Positions 44,354-56,276 of a stretch of 64,000 nt of DNA are shown piece after piece. The DNA is from Adiantum capillus-veneris (Eukaryota > Streptophyta > Polypodiopsida > Polypodiales > Pteridaceae). How positions within the stretch are numbered: position 1 is the first letter of the stretch; each line of letters begins with the position of its first letter. The notes below the pieces were generated by a model, which was given only the letters and a program-made list of their open reading frames with translations, was not told where the DNA came from and made no database searches. Position numbers and translations under genes: made by a program. Where the stretch lies: NCBI GenBank assembly GCA_014529385.2, contig CM043958.1, positions 140,780,234 through 140,844,233 of the forward strand, written 5' to 3'.

Positions 44354-44420
44354 TGAGTGAGAGAGAGAGAGAGAGAGAGTAGATTAGAAGTTTCAACATC
44401 AAAACTACCTCCAAAGAGAC
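44115..44420 (+). repeat. Three intronic repeats with embedded microsatellites
   Basis: Each unit reads (GA)n, TAGATTARAAGTTTCAACATC, then CCAAAGWGCG or CCAAAGAGAC, starting near 44124, 44280 and 44378. GT/GA tracts separate them, so the microsatellite has been copied together with its flank. Confidence 0.85.
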
Positions 44421-44448
44421 CTCAAAGATCTACCCAAAACAAAACTTA

Positions 44449-44617
44449 GGCCGAGTTCACACTGGGCGGCAGAAGCCATTGTATTTTCCTCCCGGCCAAT
44501 CAGCAAGCGGGCTTTTTGATGCCCCGTTCACAATGGGCAGTGGAAGATGCTGACAAGGCAACCACGTCAAGGCATAGAAACGCTTTTTCTCTTCCACCGT
44601 GCCCTGTTTCTCTTCCG

Positions 44618-44651
<34 letters not shown>

Positions 44652-44842
44652 TCGCTCGTGAGCACTTCCACCCTGACAAGCGTCTTCTGCAGCCTATGAG
44701 GACTCGCCATGCAAGCAAAACAGGCCACGCAGCTATCGCCTTGTGTGAATAGCAAGGCAGTGGAAGACGAAGGTTGTGCTCTTTTCCGCCTGGAAGTGCT
44801 GAGCAGAGGGTTTTCTTGCACCCTTCCGGTCTGAACCCACCC
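44449..44842. mobile_element. Putative PIF/Harbinger-type MITE in the P450 intron (394 bp)
   Basis: The left end GGCCGAGTTCACACTGG and the complement of the right end GGGTGGGTTCAGACCGG agree at 12 of 17 positions. The element is flanked by TTA on both sides (44446-44448 and 44843-44845), the 3-bp target duplication of PIF/Harbinger elements. It contains a run of 31 C at 44619-44649. A 3-bp TSD alone is weak evidence, hence the modest confidence. Confidence 0.5.
44619..44649 (+). repeat. Run of 31 C
   Basis: Uninterrupted poly-C inside the putative MITE, the same length as the G run at 30879. Long homopolymers are unreliable in most sequencing chemistries. Confidence 0.9.
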
Positions 44843-44875
44843 TTATATATAGAAAGTGACACTGCAAGATATAGT

Positions 44876-44879
<4 letters not shown>

Positions 44880-44914
<35 letters not shown>
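44880..44914 (+). repeat. (GA)n microsatellite
   Basis: About 35 bases in the P450 intron. ACTGCAAGATATAGTGGG occurs on both sides (44862 and 44958), suggesting a local duplication. Confidence 0.93.
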
Positions 44915-44917
<3 letters not shown>

Positions 44918-45944
44918 CTAGAAACAAAACTTGTTTTTCTACAAAATTTAACGTGACATTGCAAGATATAGTGGGCACATTAGATGTCGTTGCAGCATGT
45001 TCTACCATGAATCTTTGTTCTAAGTCCTATCTTAAATGTCTCTCTATCAACATTCACAAAAAAATTGGCCTTCAGTGTACTTTTCATCAGCGAAGATTGC
45101 AACATCCTAGCTACATTCTTTTTTGCTTGTCTAGTTGAAGCCTAGGCAAGGTCCATGCAATGCGTCTTAGAGGTAGTTCACTTCTCTCTCTTCCTTCTTT
45201 CTGCTATACGGACACACTACATGTATAAAAGTCCCAAAAAATTTAGTAAAATTCTCAAGTAGATTGAAGCTCATATGCTTCTAAGTCAATTTTTGTTTCA
45301 TCAATTTCTTGCAGGATATGTTTTTGGGAGGTACAAAAACTGTAGTGATCACAATTGAATGGACACTCGCTGAGCTTCTTGCCAATCCTCCTATATTAAA
45401 AGCTCTCCAGAATGAGCTTGATAGGGTAGTGGGAACTACAAGATTAGTGGAAGAAGAGGATCTAACCAACTTGCCTTACCTTCAAGCAGTAGTGAAAGAG
45501 ACTATGCGACTTCACCCTGTAGCTCCCTTCCTTGTGCCACATCAATCGAGCCAAGCATGCAAAGTGGGTGAATACAAGATACCAACTGACACACATGTAC
45601 TCGTGAATGTGTGGGCCATCGGTAGAGACCCAAATGTATGGGATAATCCATCACAATTTGATCCAAATCGTTTCATGGAAAAGGGAAGTTACTCACATGT
45701 GAATGTGTATGGGCAACACTTTGAATTGATCCCCTTTGGCTCTGGTAAGAGAAAGTGCCCTGCTCTCTCGCTAGGCCTTTTGAGTGTTCACTTTTTTGTT
45801 GCTAGTCTCGTACAAGCCTTTGATTGGAAGCTCCCATCTACTTCTCCTATTGTGGATTTTGAAGAGAAATTTGGGTTGAGCGTTACTTTGGCTTCTCCAT
45901 TATGTATCATACCTTCTCCACGAGCTGATGGATTTGAATGTTGA

Positions 45945-47139
45945 TTGGTGTTGCCCAAACAGGCAAATTTGTAAAATTGTGACCACTAGACTAAGTATGG
46001 CACAAGCTATAAAATAGTTGTTATCATTTTGTATTCAAAATTTAAGTAAGTTATTGTAAGAACAAAATACTTACTATTTAAATATCCATTGTGCCAGATT
46101 ATTCTTGTTTGACAGTATTTGCAAGCACTATACTGGGAGAATCTTTGGCTAGAGTCACATATGCAAGTGAGTGTGAGTGTGACATAGACCTGCACAACTA
46201 AAATTGCACACAAGAACTAGAAAATGAGTAAATTTAGTCAATAATTAATGTGAACTTCAATGAGGGGATCGTCTATGTGAGAACCTTTCGTTATGGTCAT
46301 CTATGGTCTGCTAGGATAACTTTTAGATCTATAATATGAGAGGATATCCAAGTGGAATAGGTGGTTGCAAATTTTTTTCTAGAAATATATTGAAGTAATG
46401 GAGCATTTAAACCAGATCTTGATCCATGATGTGTTGGGCTAAGTCACTGTGGACATATTTTATGCCATAAGGTTGTGCTCTCTACCTCTCTTGCTTAGTT
46501 ACTCACTTTGTTTGTTTAAAAATAAGACATTCTTTCTCTTCCACTCATATTGTACTTTGTACAAAGATAATATTCCTCTATGTTCTCTATTTAGCTAGAG
46601 CTTAAACACAACCCAACCCATACTTGTTACTACACTTCTGCATTATCAATATAGCCTCGCCTAATTCTTACATAACTCTCTCAACTACTGCCTTCCCCAC
46701 ACACCCTTGCAAGCTCGTTTTGATGTCATATAAACCCCTTCTAAAAACATTAGATACTTGAGACTTCTCTCTCTCTCTCATCGTTTTCTCTACCTTTGTG
46801 GGAGATTGGAGTGACACAGAGTTTGGGAGATGGGAACCCTCTCTATGTGTCTCCCTTTTGAGGAAAGGGCTTAATAGAGCTTTGAGGTCTCTTGAGATTG
46901 TTCCTACAACATTAAGATTTTTCTTTTCTTGATATGTCTGCATGCGTTATTACTTCGTTAGCGTAGAAGCCAAAATCGCAATGCTACCCTCTCGTTAACC
47001 CACGTGGCTCTGTTCAAAAAAAAATTCCTTGCTCCACGTGTCGTGACCTTTTCAATGGCATGCACCAGCTCTTTTATCGACGACGTAGGGCTCTCTATAG
47101 CGCCAAGGCAGTAAAGCAGCCCAACCCGTGCTTGAGGCT
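45945..47139. other. Intergenic between the P450 and the PPR array
   Basis: AT-rich 3' flank of the P450. No coding motif. Two CACGTG motifs occur near 47000-47040. Confidence 0.5.
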
Positions 47140-47905
47140 GCTGAAAAAAGCTGTCATGCTTGCCATGTCTTTGTCGATATGTATGTGAAGAGAGGGCTCA
47201 GCGAGGGCCTCTTTCCACATGGAATCACCTATGCATGCATCTTGAAGACTGTGGTTCTACGCAATATGTGATATGGGCACAAGAATTCACAACTATATTG
47301 TTAGTCAGAGGCTCTTGAACAGAGGTGTCATGCCTGAAAAGAGGTCTCGTGCTTGGCACTGTCTTGGTTGATATGTATGTTAAGTGAGGGCTCATCAAAG
47401 GCCTCTCTTCAGATGGAATCACCAATGCATGCATCTTGAAGGTTGTGGTTCTACGCAAGATGTGATATGGGCACAAGAATTCACAACAGTGTCATGCTTG
47501 AAAAGAGGTGTTGTGCTTGGCACTGTCTTGGTCGATATGTATGCAAAGCAAGGCCTTCTCTCGGCTGTTTTCAGCAGATGCAAAGTGAGGGCACAAACAT
47601 CTACACAACCCATTTTGAAGGCATGTGGGTCAGCAGATGCAATTACCTACGCAGGCATCCTAAATGCATGCAACTCTACGCACCCAAATGCTCTTGGAGT
47701 CCATTGATTGGGAGATATGCACAACAAGAGCAGGGCCAGAAAGCTATTGGCATGCGAGTCAGCAAATGCAATCACCTACGCAGGCATCCTAAAGGCATGC
47801 AGAGGATGTTGATATGGGCTTAAAAATGCACTCTGATATTGTTAGTTAAGGGCTATTGCAAGAAATTGTCGTGCTCGGCAATGCCTTGGTCGATACGTAT
47901 GCTAA

Positions 47906-48286
47906 GTGTGGTGCACTTTAAAAGCACAAAACATGCCTGAGGAGCTTCCTCTCCCGAATGTCGTCTATTGGAGTGCATTGATTGCAAGATACGCACAACA
48001 AGAGCAGGGCCTGAAATCTCTCTGTTGTTTTCAGCGGATGCCAAGCTGGGGCCTCTCTCCATATGCAATTACACACATGTGCATCTGCAAGGCATGTAGT
48101 TGTACGCAAGATGTTGATATGGGCTTGAAAATTCACTTTAATAGGGGTTGTTGCAAAAAAAAATCCGTGCTTCGCAATGCCTTGGTCAATATGTATGCCA
48201 AATGTGGTGCTGCATGTTGTCTCTTGGAACACTATGACTGCAGGATATGCCCGACATGGGCCGCACTGGGAGCTTTGGGCTGTTGA
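47906..48286 (+). pseudogene. PPR array block
   Basis: Open stretch with MPEELPLPNVVYWSALIARY, then EQGLKSLCCFQRMPSWG and CTQDVDMGLKIHFNRGCCKK. It covers roughly one superunit; the first codons come from another frame of the preceding unit. Confidence 0.7.
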
Positions 48287-48593
48287 TATGGGCTTAAAAT
48301 TTTTCTCTCATATTGTTAGTCAAGGGATGTTTCAAGAAATTTCCGTGCTTGACAATGCCTTGGTCGACACGTATGTTGAATGCGGTGCACTTCAAAAAGC
48401 ACATAACGTGCCTGAGGAGCTTCTTGCCCCGAATGTCGTCTCTTGGAGTGCATTGATTGCGGATACGCACAACAAGAGCAGGGACAGAAAGCTCTCGGCT
48501 GTTTTTAGCGGATGCAAAGTGAGGGCCTATGTCCACACAGGAAATCACCTACACGTGCATCTTGAAGGCATGTGGCTCTACGCAAGATGTTGA
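48177..48593 (+). pseudogene. PPR array block
   Basis: Open stretch with SWNTMTAGYARHGPHW, VDMGLKFFSHIVSQGMFQEI, VLDNALVDTYVECGALQKAH and ELLAPNVVSWSALIAD. The unit is broken by a deletion in the GYAQQ region. Confidence 0.7.
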
Positions 48594-49503
48594 TATGGGC
48601 TTAAAAATTCGCTCTGATATTTTTATTCAAGGTTGTTGCTAAAAATTCTCGTGCTTGGCAATGCCTTGGTCGATACATATGCTAAATGTGGTGCACTTCA
48701 GAAAGCACAAAACCTGCCTGAGGAGCTTTCTGTCTTGATGGCAGGCAGGGTCTCTCCAAATCCAATCACCTACGCCTACGCAGGCATCTCGAAGGCATGT
48801 GGGTCATGAGATACAATCGCAAGCAGGGTCTCTCCAGATGCAATCAACTATGCTTGCGCATGCATCTAGAAGGCATGCGGGTTAGTAGATGCAATCACCT
48901 ACGCAGTCATCTTGAAGGCATGTGGTCAGCGGATGAAATCACCTATGCAGCCATAGATGCAATTACCTATGTAAGCATGCAGCTCTACGCAAGATGTTGA
49001 TATGGGCTTGAAAATTCACTCTAATATTGTTAGTCAAGGGCTGTTGTAAGAAATTTTTGCGCTTGGCAATGCCTTGGTCAATATGTATGCTAAATGTGGT
49101 GCACTTCAGAAAGCACAAAACGTGCCTAAGGAGCTTCATGTCCCGAATGCCGTCTCTTTGAGTGCATTGATTGCGAGATACGCACAACAAGAGCAGAGCC
49201 AAAAAGTACTCGATTGTTTTCACCGGATGCAAAGAGCAGGCCTTGGTTGATACGTATGCTAAATGTGGTGCACTTGAGAAAGCACAAAACGTGCTTGAGG
49301 AGCTTCTTGTCCGGAATGCCATCTCTTGGAGTGCATTGATTGTGGGATACACACGACAAGATCAGGGACCAAAATCTCTTGGCTTTTAACAGCAGATGCA
49401 AAGTGAGGGCCTCACAAAACGTGCCTGAGGAGCTTCTTGTCTCGATGGCAAGCAGGGTCTCTCCATATGCAATCACCTATGCCTATGCAGGCATCTTAAA
49501 CGC

Positions 49504-49875
49504 ATGCCGATTAGTAGATGCAATTGCAGGCAGGGCCTCTCTCCTGAATGCCATCTCTTGGAGTGCATTGATTGTGAGATACGCACAATAGGAGTTGGCC
49601 AGAAAGCTCTCGGGTGTTTTCAGCAGATGCAAAGTGGGGGCCTCTCTCTAGATGCAATTACACAAGCGTGCATCTTGAATGCATGTGGCTGTACGCAAGA
49701 TGCCGATATGGGCTTGAAAATTCTCTTTAATAGTGGTTGTTGCAAAAAATTGCCCATGTTTGGCAATGCCTTGGTCGATATATATGTCAAATGTGGTGCG
49801 GGATTTTGTCTCTTGGAATGTTATGACTGCAAGATATACTTGACATGGGCCGCGCCGAAAGCTGTGGGCTGTTGA
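49504..49875 (+). pseudogene. PPR array block
   Basis: The later part reads GQKALGCFQQMQSGGLSLDA, ILNACGCTQDADMGLKILF and LPMFGNALVDIYVKCGAGF, a relatively well-kept superunit. Confidence 0.7.
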
Positions 49876-50152
49876 TATGGGCTTACAACTTCACTCTCAT
49901 ATTGTTAAGGGTTGTTGAAAGACATTGTCGTGCTTGGTCAGTACGTATGCTAAATGTGGTGCACTTCATAAAGCACAAAATGTGCCTGAGGAGCTTCTTG
50001 TCTTGAATGGTGTTTCTTGGAGTGCACTGATTGCGGGATACGCACAACAAGAGCAGGGACAGAAAGCTCTCGACTGTTTTTAACGGATTCAAAGCGAGGG
50101 CCTCTGTCCAGATACAGTCACATACACGTGCATCTTCAAACCATGTGGCTTT

Positions 50153-50413
50153 ATGCAAGATGTTGATATGGGCTTAAAAATTTGCTATGATATTGTTAGT
50201 CAGGGTCTGTTGCAAAAAGTTCTCGTGCTTGGAAATGCCTTGGTCAATACATATGCTAAATGTGGTGCACTTCAAAAAGCGCAAAACGTGCCTGAGAAGC
50301 TTCATGTCTCAGTGGTAGGTAGGGTCTCTCCAAATGCAATCACCTATGCCTGTGGAGGCATCTCGAAGGCATGTGGGATAGCAGATGCAATCGTAGGCAG
50401 GGTCTCTCTCTAG
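50153..50413 (+). pseudogene. PPR array block
   Basis: Reads MQDVDMGLKICYDIVSQGLL, LVLGNALVNTYAKCGALQKAQN-like sequence, then passes into a shorter module ITYACGGISKACGIADAIVG. That module and its variants (GTRGGGTCTCTC-rich, ITYA-SKACG) are repeated between 48780 and 50570 as a small secondary repeat. Confidence 0.65.
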
Positions 50414-50555
50414 ATGCAATCAACTATGCCTACACAGGAATCTAGAAGTCATGTGGGTCGGCAGATGCAATCAAGTACGCAACCATAGATGCAACCACCT
50501 ACGGGCATCTTGAAGGCATGCGGGTCAGCAGATGCAATCACCTTCGTAGCCATAG

Positions 50556-51077
50556 ATGCAATCACCTACTGAGGCATCTATGAAAGATGTTGATGTGGGC
50601 TTAAAAATTCACTATCATATTGTTGTTCAAGGGCTGTTGCAAGAAATTGCCCTGCTTGGAAATGCTTTTGTCAATACATATGCTAAATGTGGTGCACTTC
50701 AGAAAGCACAAAACCTGCACGAGGAGCTTCCTGTCCCAAATGCCGTTTCCTGGAGTGCATTGATTGCAGGATACGCACAACAAGAACAGGGCCAAAAAGC
50801 TCTCGTCTATTTTCAGTGGATGCAAAGCGGGGGGCTCTCTCCAGATGCAATGACATACGCGTGCATCTTGAAGGCATGTGGTTGTATGCAAGATGCCAAT
50901 ATTGGCTTGAAAATTTCCTTTAATAGGGGTTGTTGCAAAAAATTGATGTGCTTGGCAATGTCTTGGTCAATATCTATGCCAAATGTGGTGTCGAATGTTG
51001 TCTTTTGTAATGCTATGATTGCAGGATATGCCCAACAACGGCCGCAACAGGAGCTCTATGCTATTTTTTGCAAGTGA
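50556..51077 (+). pseudogene. Best-preserved PPR block (173 codons)
   Basis: Contains almost two superunits: DVDVGLKIHYHIVVQGLL, GNAFVNTYAKCGALQKAQN, LPVPNAVSWSALIAGYAQQE, GGLSPDAMTYACILKACGC, then a second unit that loses frame after GLKISFNRGCCKK and regains it near FCNAMIAGYAQQRPQQELYA. It still lacks a natural start and end. Confidence 0.8.
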
Positions 51078-51660
51078 TTGAGGAGCTTACTATTCGGAAT
51101 GGCGTTAACTGATTGCGGGATACGTACAACAAGAGCAGGGTCAGAAAGCTCTCGGTTGTTTTCAAGAGACACAAAGCGGGGGCCTCTCTCCAGATGCAAT
51201 CACATACGTGTGCATCTTGTTGTACGCAAGATGCCGATATGGGCTTGAAATTTGTCTTTAATAGGGGTTGTTGCAAAAAAATGTCGTGCTTGGTAATGCC
51301 TTGGTCAATATATATGCCAAATGTGGTGCAAGATGTTGTATCTTAGAACGCTATGATTGCACGGTATGCCCGACAAAGGGCCGCGTCGGGAGCTCTGGGT
51401 TGTTTTCTGCAGGTTCTTGAGGAGCTTACTATTCGGAATGGTGTTAACTGATTGCAGGATACACACAATAGGACCGGGGATAGAAAGCTCTTGGCTATTC
51501 TCAGTGGATGCGAGGGCCTTTGTCCATATGCAATCACCTATGCATGCATCTTGAAGGCATGTGGCTCTATGCAAGATGGTGATATGGGCTTAAAATTCTC
51601 TCTGCTATGGGTATGGAAAAAAAGATATGGTCTACTTTCACCAGATGCGAAGTGAGGTCT

Positions 51661-52325
51661 CTTGGAGTGCTCCGGGTTGCTTTAGACAAATGCAAAGTGA
51701 GGGTTTCTCACATTGAGATTGTTGATAAGGGATTGTTGGTGAAGAAATGTTGTACTTGGCGGTGCTTTGGTCTACTTGTATGTCAAATATTTTACTCAAT
51801 GTTCATTCGATGCGAACGCAGCTAACGAAGCAATCTAGTTAGAAACAGTAAATTGAAATAATGGTTCTATCACCCACATACGGTAGCTTGAGCACACATA
51901 TGTAGAATAGATTTGATCACACACTCTGAAAAGCAGCATAAGCCTTCATTGATATGACGCATCAAGGTTTAAAGGATCATGTTGGTAGAGCTAGCATACT
52001 TCTGATTGCACCAAAACCAAGGCCTTCAGGCCTTTGTTGCAATGTTTGTAGTTGTTCAACAACTTTTGTGTCCCTGTAGTAGCTCCAATTCTAGGAAGAG
52101 TTGCTATGTGTGATCACCATCTGTAGGAAAAAATTTTCAACACCCTCAGCCTCCGGCGACAGAAAGAAATCAAGGATAGGCCACACCTCACAATACACAC
52201 AGATTAATACAAAATTCCAGAAAAGCTAGCAAGTTATTTTCCATATTTTTGACTGGCTGAGTCGGTTAAACCTTTTTTTGGCGGGTCAAGCAAATATTTA
52301 AATATGTATTTGATTAAATGTCGAT
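51661..52325. other. Intergenic, nothing recognised
   Basis: A GGCTGAGTCGGTTAAACC segment near 52255 resembles a tRNA D-arm, but no T-arm follows at the expected distance. Confidence 0.4.
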
Positions 52326-52390
52326 TATGCTCAAGTGGCTGGGCTCACTGTCTCTAACCAATGAGGTGCCTGGTTCGAACATTGAACAGT
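52326..52390 (+). other. tRNA-like (SINE-type) segment
   Basis: TATGCTCAAGTGGCTGGGCT fits box A and GCCTGGTTCGAACATTG, about 45 bases on, fits box B. A T-rich run follows near 52409. Stems are poor for a real tRNA, so this is likely the head of a tRNA-derived retroposon. Confidence 0.5.
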
Positions 52391-52732
52391 GGAACTATTC
52401 AATCAAACTTTTTGTTTAATAGAAATTGTGATTAATCATTGCTTTTGGCAGGGTCTGCATAGAGACCCCATGGTGAAGTTGGCTGCGCTGGCATTACAGG
52501 GAAGGGCGAAGGAAGCCATGGTTGCATGGAAATACAACCACGTGGACCTCAAAGTTTTCATTTCATAGGTCGAGGGCGTGCACTTGTGCTAAGAGCAGTT
52601 GCAGTAGCCTTGAACCCTACAGCGGATGACCTCCGTTCCTCTTGCTCGCTCGGCAGTTCCAGTTTCATTGTTGTTAACTTTTGTGCATTTTTAGTGTAAG
52701 GTGTGTTATTATTTCATAATCTATATGAAATA

Positions 52733-52736
<4 letters not shown>
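52391..52736. other. Intergenic, nothing recognised
   Basis: Could include the body of the tRNA-derived element. No coding motif. Confidence 0.35.

Positions 52737-52783
<47 letters not shown>
52737..52783 (+). repeat. (GA)n microsatellite
   Basis: About 47 bases followed by an AAGAAG run. Confidence 0.93.
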
Positions 52784-52787
<4 letters not shown>

Positions 52788-53344
52788 AGAAGAAGAAAGC
52801 TGTGTATCCTTTCGTATACGCATTTTCCCAAAAACAAATTAAAAAGAAGAAGAAGAACAAACAGAATATAAGAGGAAGATGGACATTCAAAGATATGTTC
52901 TGGGGGTTTGGGAGCAAAGAGATTGTGACACACACACACATATATAAATATATATATATATATATATACACACAAACACACACATACATATCTATACACA
53001 CACACACACACATACAAAGTATACACCCAGGAACATATACATACTTACATGCATATATTGATACATTTGAAAGCAAGAATAGAGAAATGAAAGAGTTGTA
53101 GTGTGAGTGCTTCTATGTGTGCTCATGAGTGAGCTTGAGAAACTAAATAGGATTAGTCATTGCAAAATGTCTACTAATGAGCTACGAAGTGGCCGTTGGT
53201 AAGAGCGAACAAGACCTCGGCTGCTTCCAGCTAGCTTGCCGCCCACCTACCGCAATTATTGGTATGATTGGAGAGCATGTCCATAGCAGCTTAGTTGGAC
53301 TACTACCTCCCCACATAGCATCCCCATGCTACCTTGAATTACAA

Positions 53345-53345
53345 T

Positions 53346-53400
<55 letters not shown>
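53345..53400 (+). repeat. (CT)n microsatellite (copy B)
   Basis: About 56 bases, shorter than the 72 bases of copy A. Confidence 0.95.
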
Positions 53401-53401
<1 letters not shown>

Positions 53402-53806
53402 GCTAAGTGCACATCTTGCTAAGTTGGCTTTAGGACATGTAGAGGATGAGTGTGCATGCAAATGAGAATCTTTATTTTTTATCTATTATGGAAAGTTATA
53501 TTTAGGCTATTCCACGTGGTTGCTACACAAGGAATGAGTCGAGACTTTGGAGAGGGACGGCTGGATGTGGGAGTGGAGGTAGCCAAACAGGCAAGGAGAA
53601 GAGGTACTACTTCGGAGTGGACGCAAAATTTTGGCAAGTCCGTGGAAATGAGCAAGGAAGCCATCCAAGGACCTAGAATCCTCCCTAGTTGAGGGGTTGG
53701 GAGGCGAACATGTGGAAGAAAAGAGAGAGAGAGAGAGAGAGAGAGCTTCTTACCTGAGTAGTTGCAACAACGATGAGGACGACAAGCAGTAATTGCTAGG
53801 GAATCA

Positions 53807-53810
<4 letters not shown>

Positions 53811-53892
<82 letters not shown>

Positions 53893-53917
53893 TATATGTG
53901 TGTGTGTGTGTGTGTGT
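53811..53917 (+). repeat. (CT)n-(TA)n-(CA)n-(GT)n compound repeat (copy B)
   Basis: The TA block is about 20 bases against about 106 in copy A. The CACACA-TATA-TGTGTG inverted core is kept. Confidence 0.93.
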
Positions 53918-54479
53918 TGTGGATCGATCATCAGCCCCAATATGGTTGCACGAAGAGCACGTGCACCTTCTCTTTTATGTACGCTTCTAGACGGGCTAAA
54001 ATTGTGGGTTGCCAGAGTGGAGATTGAAAGGTAGAACATGCAAGAACCAATTTGGCGCCCTTAGGGATGCCATAAGTAGGGCATGCCCCAACACAACTGC
54101 ACGAAGAGACCATTATAGAGAGGATAAATATAGAAGGGATCATAGTCACCTTCACCTGCTTCTACTATTATAGGCGCACTTCTATTCCCCAGTCTCTCAT
54201 GCGCACCTATAGACTAACCAAGTTTGTTCATTGCCAGAGTGATGACCAAAACACTGAGTCAAAGGTGATCGAAGGACTCGCATAGAGCATTTATGTATCC
54301 GATTATAGGGGAGGAGATTCCGATTTCCAGGTGAGCCCATCCCGTCTCCCACATAGTGCGTTACAGCTACACAGAGCTCAATCTCCTAGAGAAGGTGTTG
54401 GCATGAAGCGGGCTGCTTTTCAGGCAACCGGTTCTCCACGTGTCCATTTATGATGAGTCCAAAAAACTTCTGACTAAGC

Positions 54480-54665
<186 letters not shown>

Positions 54666-55400
54666 CGAGCGAGTGAATGGTGACTTTTCTACAACTGATT
54701 GAATGGATTTCGGAGAGAACAAGCTTGATAGTGTCCGAAGTTGACTCATGTGAGAGAGAAGAAGAAGAAGAAGAGCAGAATGATAACTCCTAAAGATGCA
54801 ACAAGGTTGTCGGAGATGACTCATTATGCTTCCAACTACTATGAGAGACCCCAAACCCTAGAGTCATTAATGGAGACCCTTGCTATGACTCATTGAAGTG
54901 CAAAAGAAGATGAGTGGAGTGATATAGCAGAGGCCAACATTATAAGCTTTATCATGTGCTCGAATAGGAGGTAGACGGATACGATAAAAAAGTCATGTTT
55001 TGTCGACGATAAATCAAGCTTCATGTATAGTATAGTAGATGCGGATGCGTTCTGTCCTTTTGTGGTCTTTGTAAATTTTTGGGTGTGGCTGATCAAGAGC
55101 TCTTCGAGCCACGATAGTGAGCGTAGATGTAGAATGGAAGAAGCAGTGTGCTTACCTCTTATGCCAAAGCTACCGACAGTGCATTGGAAGGCGGAAAGCT
55201 AGCACTGCATTAATGGTGGTCAACAGGGAGGAAGCCAATGGCTTGATCGTTAGTTAATTTCATCATGATGGTGTGGGGAGAGGGAGATGGTGGGATACTA
55301 CTTTGCGGTCAAATGTCGCAACCAAGGACTCCACGACATAGACTGGGCATAGATGCTTCTATTGATTGTCTTCATTAAAGAAGTGTGACAACCTCTACCA

Positions 55401-55405
<5 letters not shown>

Positions 55406-55442
<37 letters not shown>
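55406..55442 (+). repeat. (GA)n microsatellite (copy B)
   Basis: Partner of 35318-35353. Confidence 0.93.
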
Positions 55443-55443
<1 letters not shown>

Positions 55444-56276
55444 CTATAGCTATAGTATGATGGTGACATCTATGAATTTGAAGGTTAAAATATTACAACT
55501 TGAATATAGTTTATTCACCTCTAAAAAAATTGAAGATGAGAAACACGAAAAACTAAGAGAGGTTTAGTGTTAAAACCTTTAAATATAACCATCGATTTGT
55601 CGAAAACTCTCGAGTGCATTGCTCAAGGAAAGCCTAGGTTTAGTATAATGCCACCTACAAAATGCCACACATCTTCAAAATGATCAGAGTGTTAATTCTA
55701 ATTATTGTCAAATTAAACCTCTACTAGTATGGCCGGCCTCTCTGCACACTAGCCGCATGTGTTGTTGGGGCTGCAAGGACCTGGCTAGAGCACCAAAGAG
55801 TGCCTACTTGTTGCAACTAGTGCATTTGATGCACCATATAGCTTTTGTTTTGATAGCCTTGCCGGATGGAAGCCAAGGTCAAATTGCAAGCAGATACGTA
55901 GAAATAAAGTTCATGAATAGTATAATAATAGAATAAACACAAGATCATTTTATTTCAATTGAAGATGGAGAAAGGAGCACATTCGGTACTAGGTTCATAT
56001 TCCCCATTAATGAAGATGTTAGGAATATGAATTTCGGCACATTCGGTACGGCACATTTGGCACACACTCACTTACTCACGCCAAAAAGGAACCTAGTCCA
56101 TATTCCCCATTACTTGTCTTGCCTATGCACACCCTTGCAGCAAGCTAAGCTTGTTAGAAAAAATATATTGTTGCAAAGAGAAGAACGGTCTCTACTATTA
56201 TCATGCTAGAAATTTCAAGCTAAAAACTCGTAGCTCACCTACCTTCACGCTCATTAGCATTAGCATCGACAACATT

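Larger units (their letters stand above)
43120..45944 (+). pseudogene. Cytochrome P450 (CYP71-clan type), probable pseudogene
   Basis: Exon 1 is 43120-43959 and exon 2 is 45315-45944 (acceptor TTTCTTGCAG). The joined length of about 489 codons is normal for a plant P450, a haem mono-oxygenase anchored in the ER membrane. Exon 1 encodes a hydrophobic anchor (LPAALVYLVAILWG), the proline hinge LPPAPGPLP, the LAELAKRHG region and a YWRRMRQL C-helix. Exon 2 encodes the I-helix (GGTKT, where the usual acidic residue of AGxDT is Lys), ETMR of ExxR, FDPNRF and the haem loop FGSGKRKCPA with its Cys ligand. An in-frame TAA at 43429-43431 (codon 104) interrupts exon 1. A pair of compensating frameshifts is an alternative reading. 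The phase-0 donor GTAATAAG at 43960 is followed directly by (GA)n, three codons short of the usual intron site. The single intron position fits A-type P450s. ATG at 43147 is a second possible start. Confidence 0.85.
47140..51660 (+). pseudogene. Decayed pentatricopeptide repeat (PPR, PLS-type) array
   Basis: PPR proteins bind organellar RNA through stacked 35-residue helical repeats. Here the same roughly 100-residue superunit recurs: ILKACG, a DMGLKIH segment, LGNALVDTYAKCGALQKAQN, a PEELPVPNVVSWSALIAGYA segment and EQGQKAL-CFQ-MQSGGLSPDAITYA. The marker for the GATATGGGCTT junction lies near 47810, 48116, 48283, 48590, 48997, 49706, 49874, 50160, 50590 (GATGTGGGCTT), 50897, 51236 and 51581: about twelve units, mostly 290-345 bp apart. 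Every unit carries frameshifts or stops, so no frame is longer than 173 codons. No C-terminal E or DYW domain and no organelle transit peptide were seen. The units are unusually alike at the DNA level, which points to recent internal amplification before or during decay. Confidence 0.85.
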
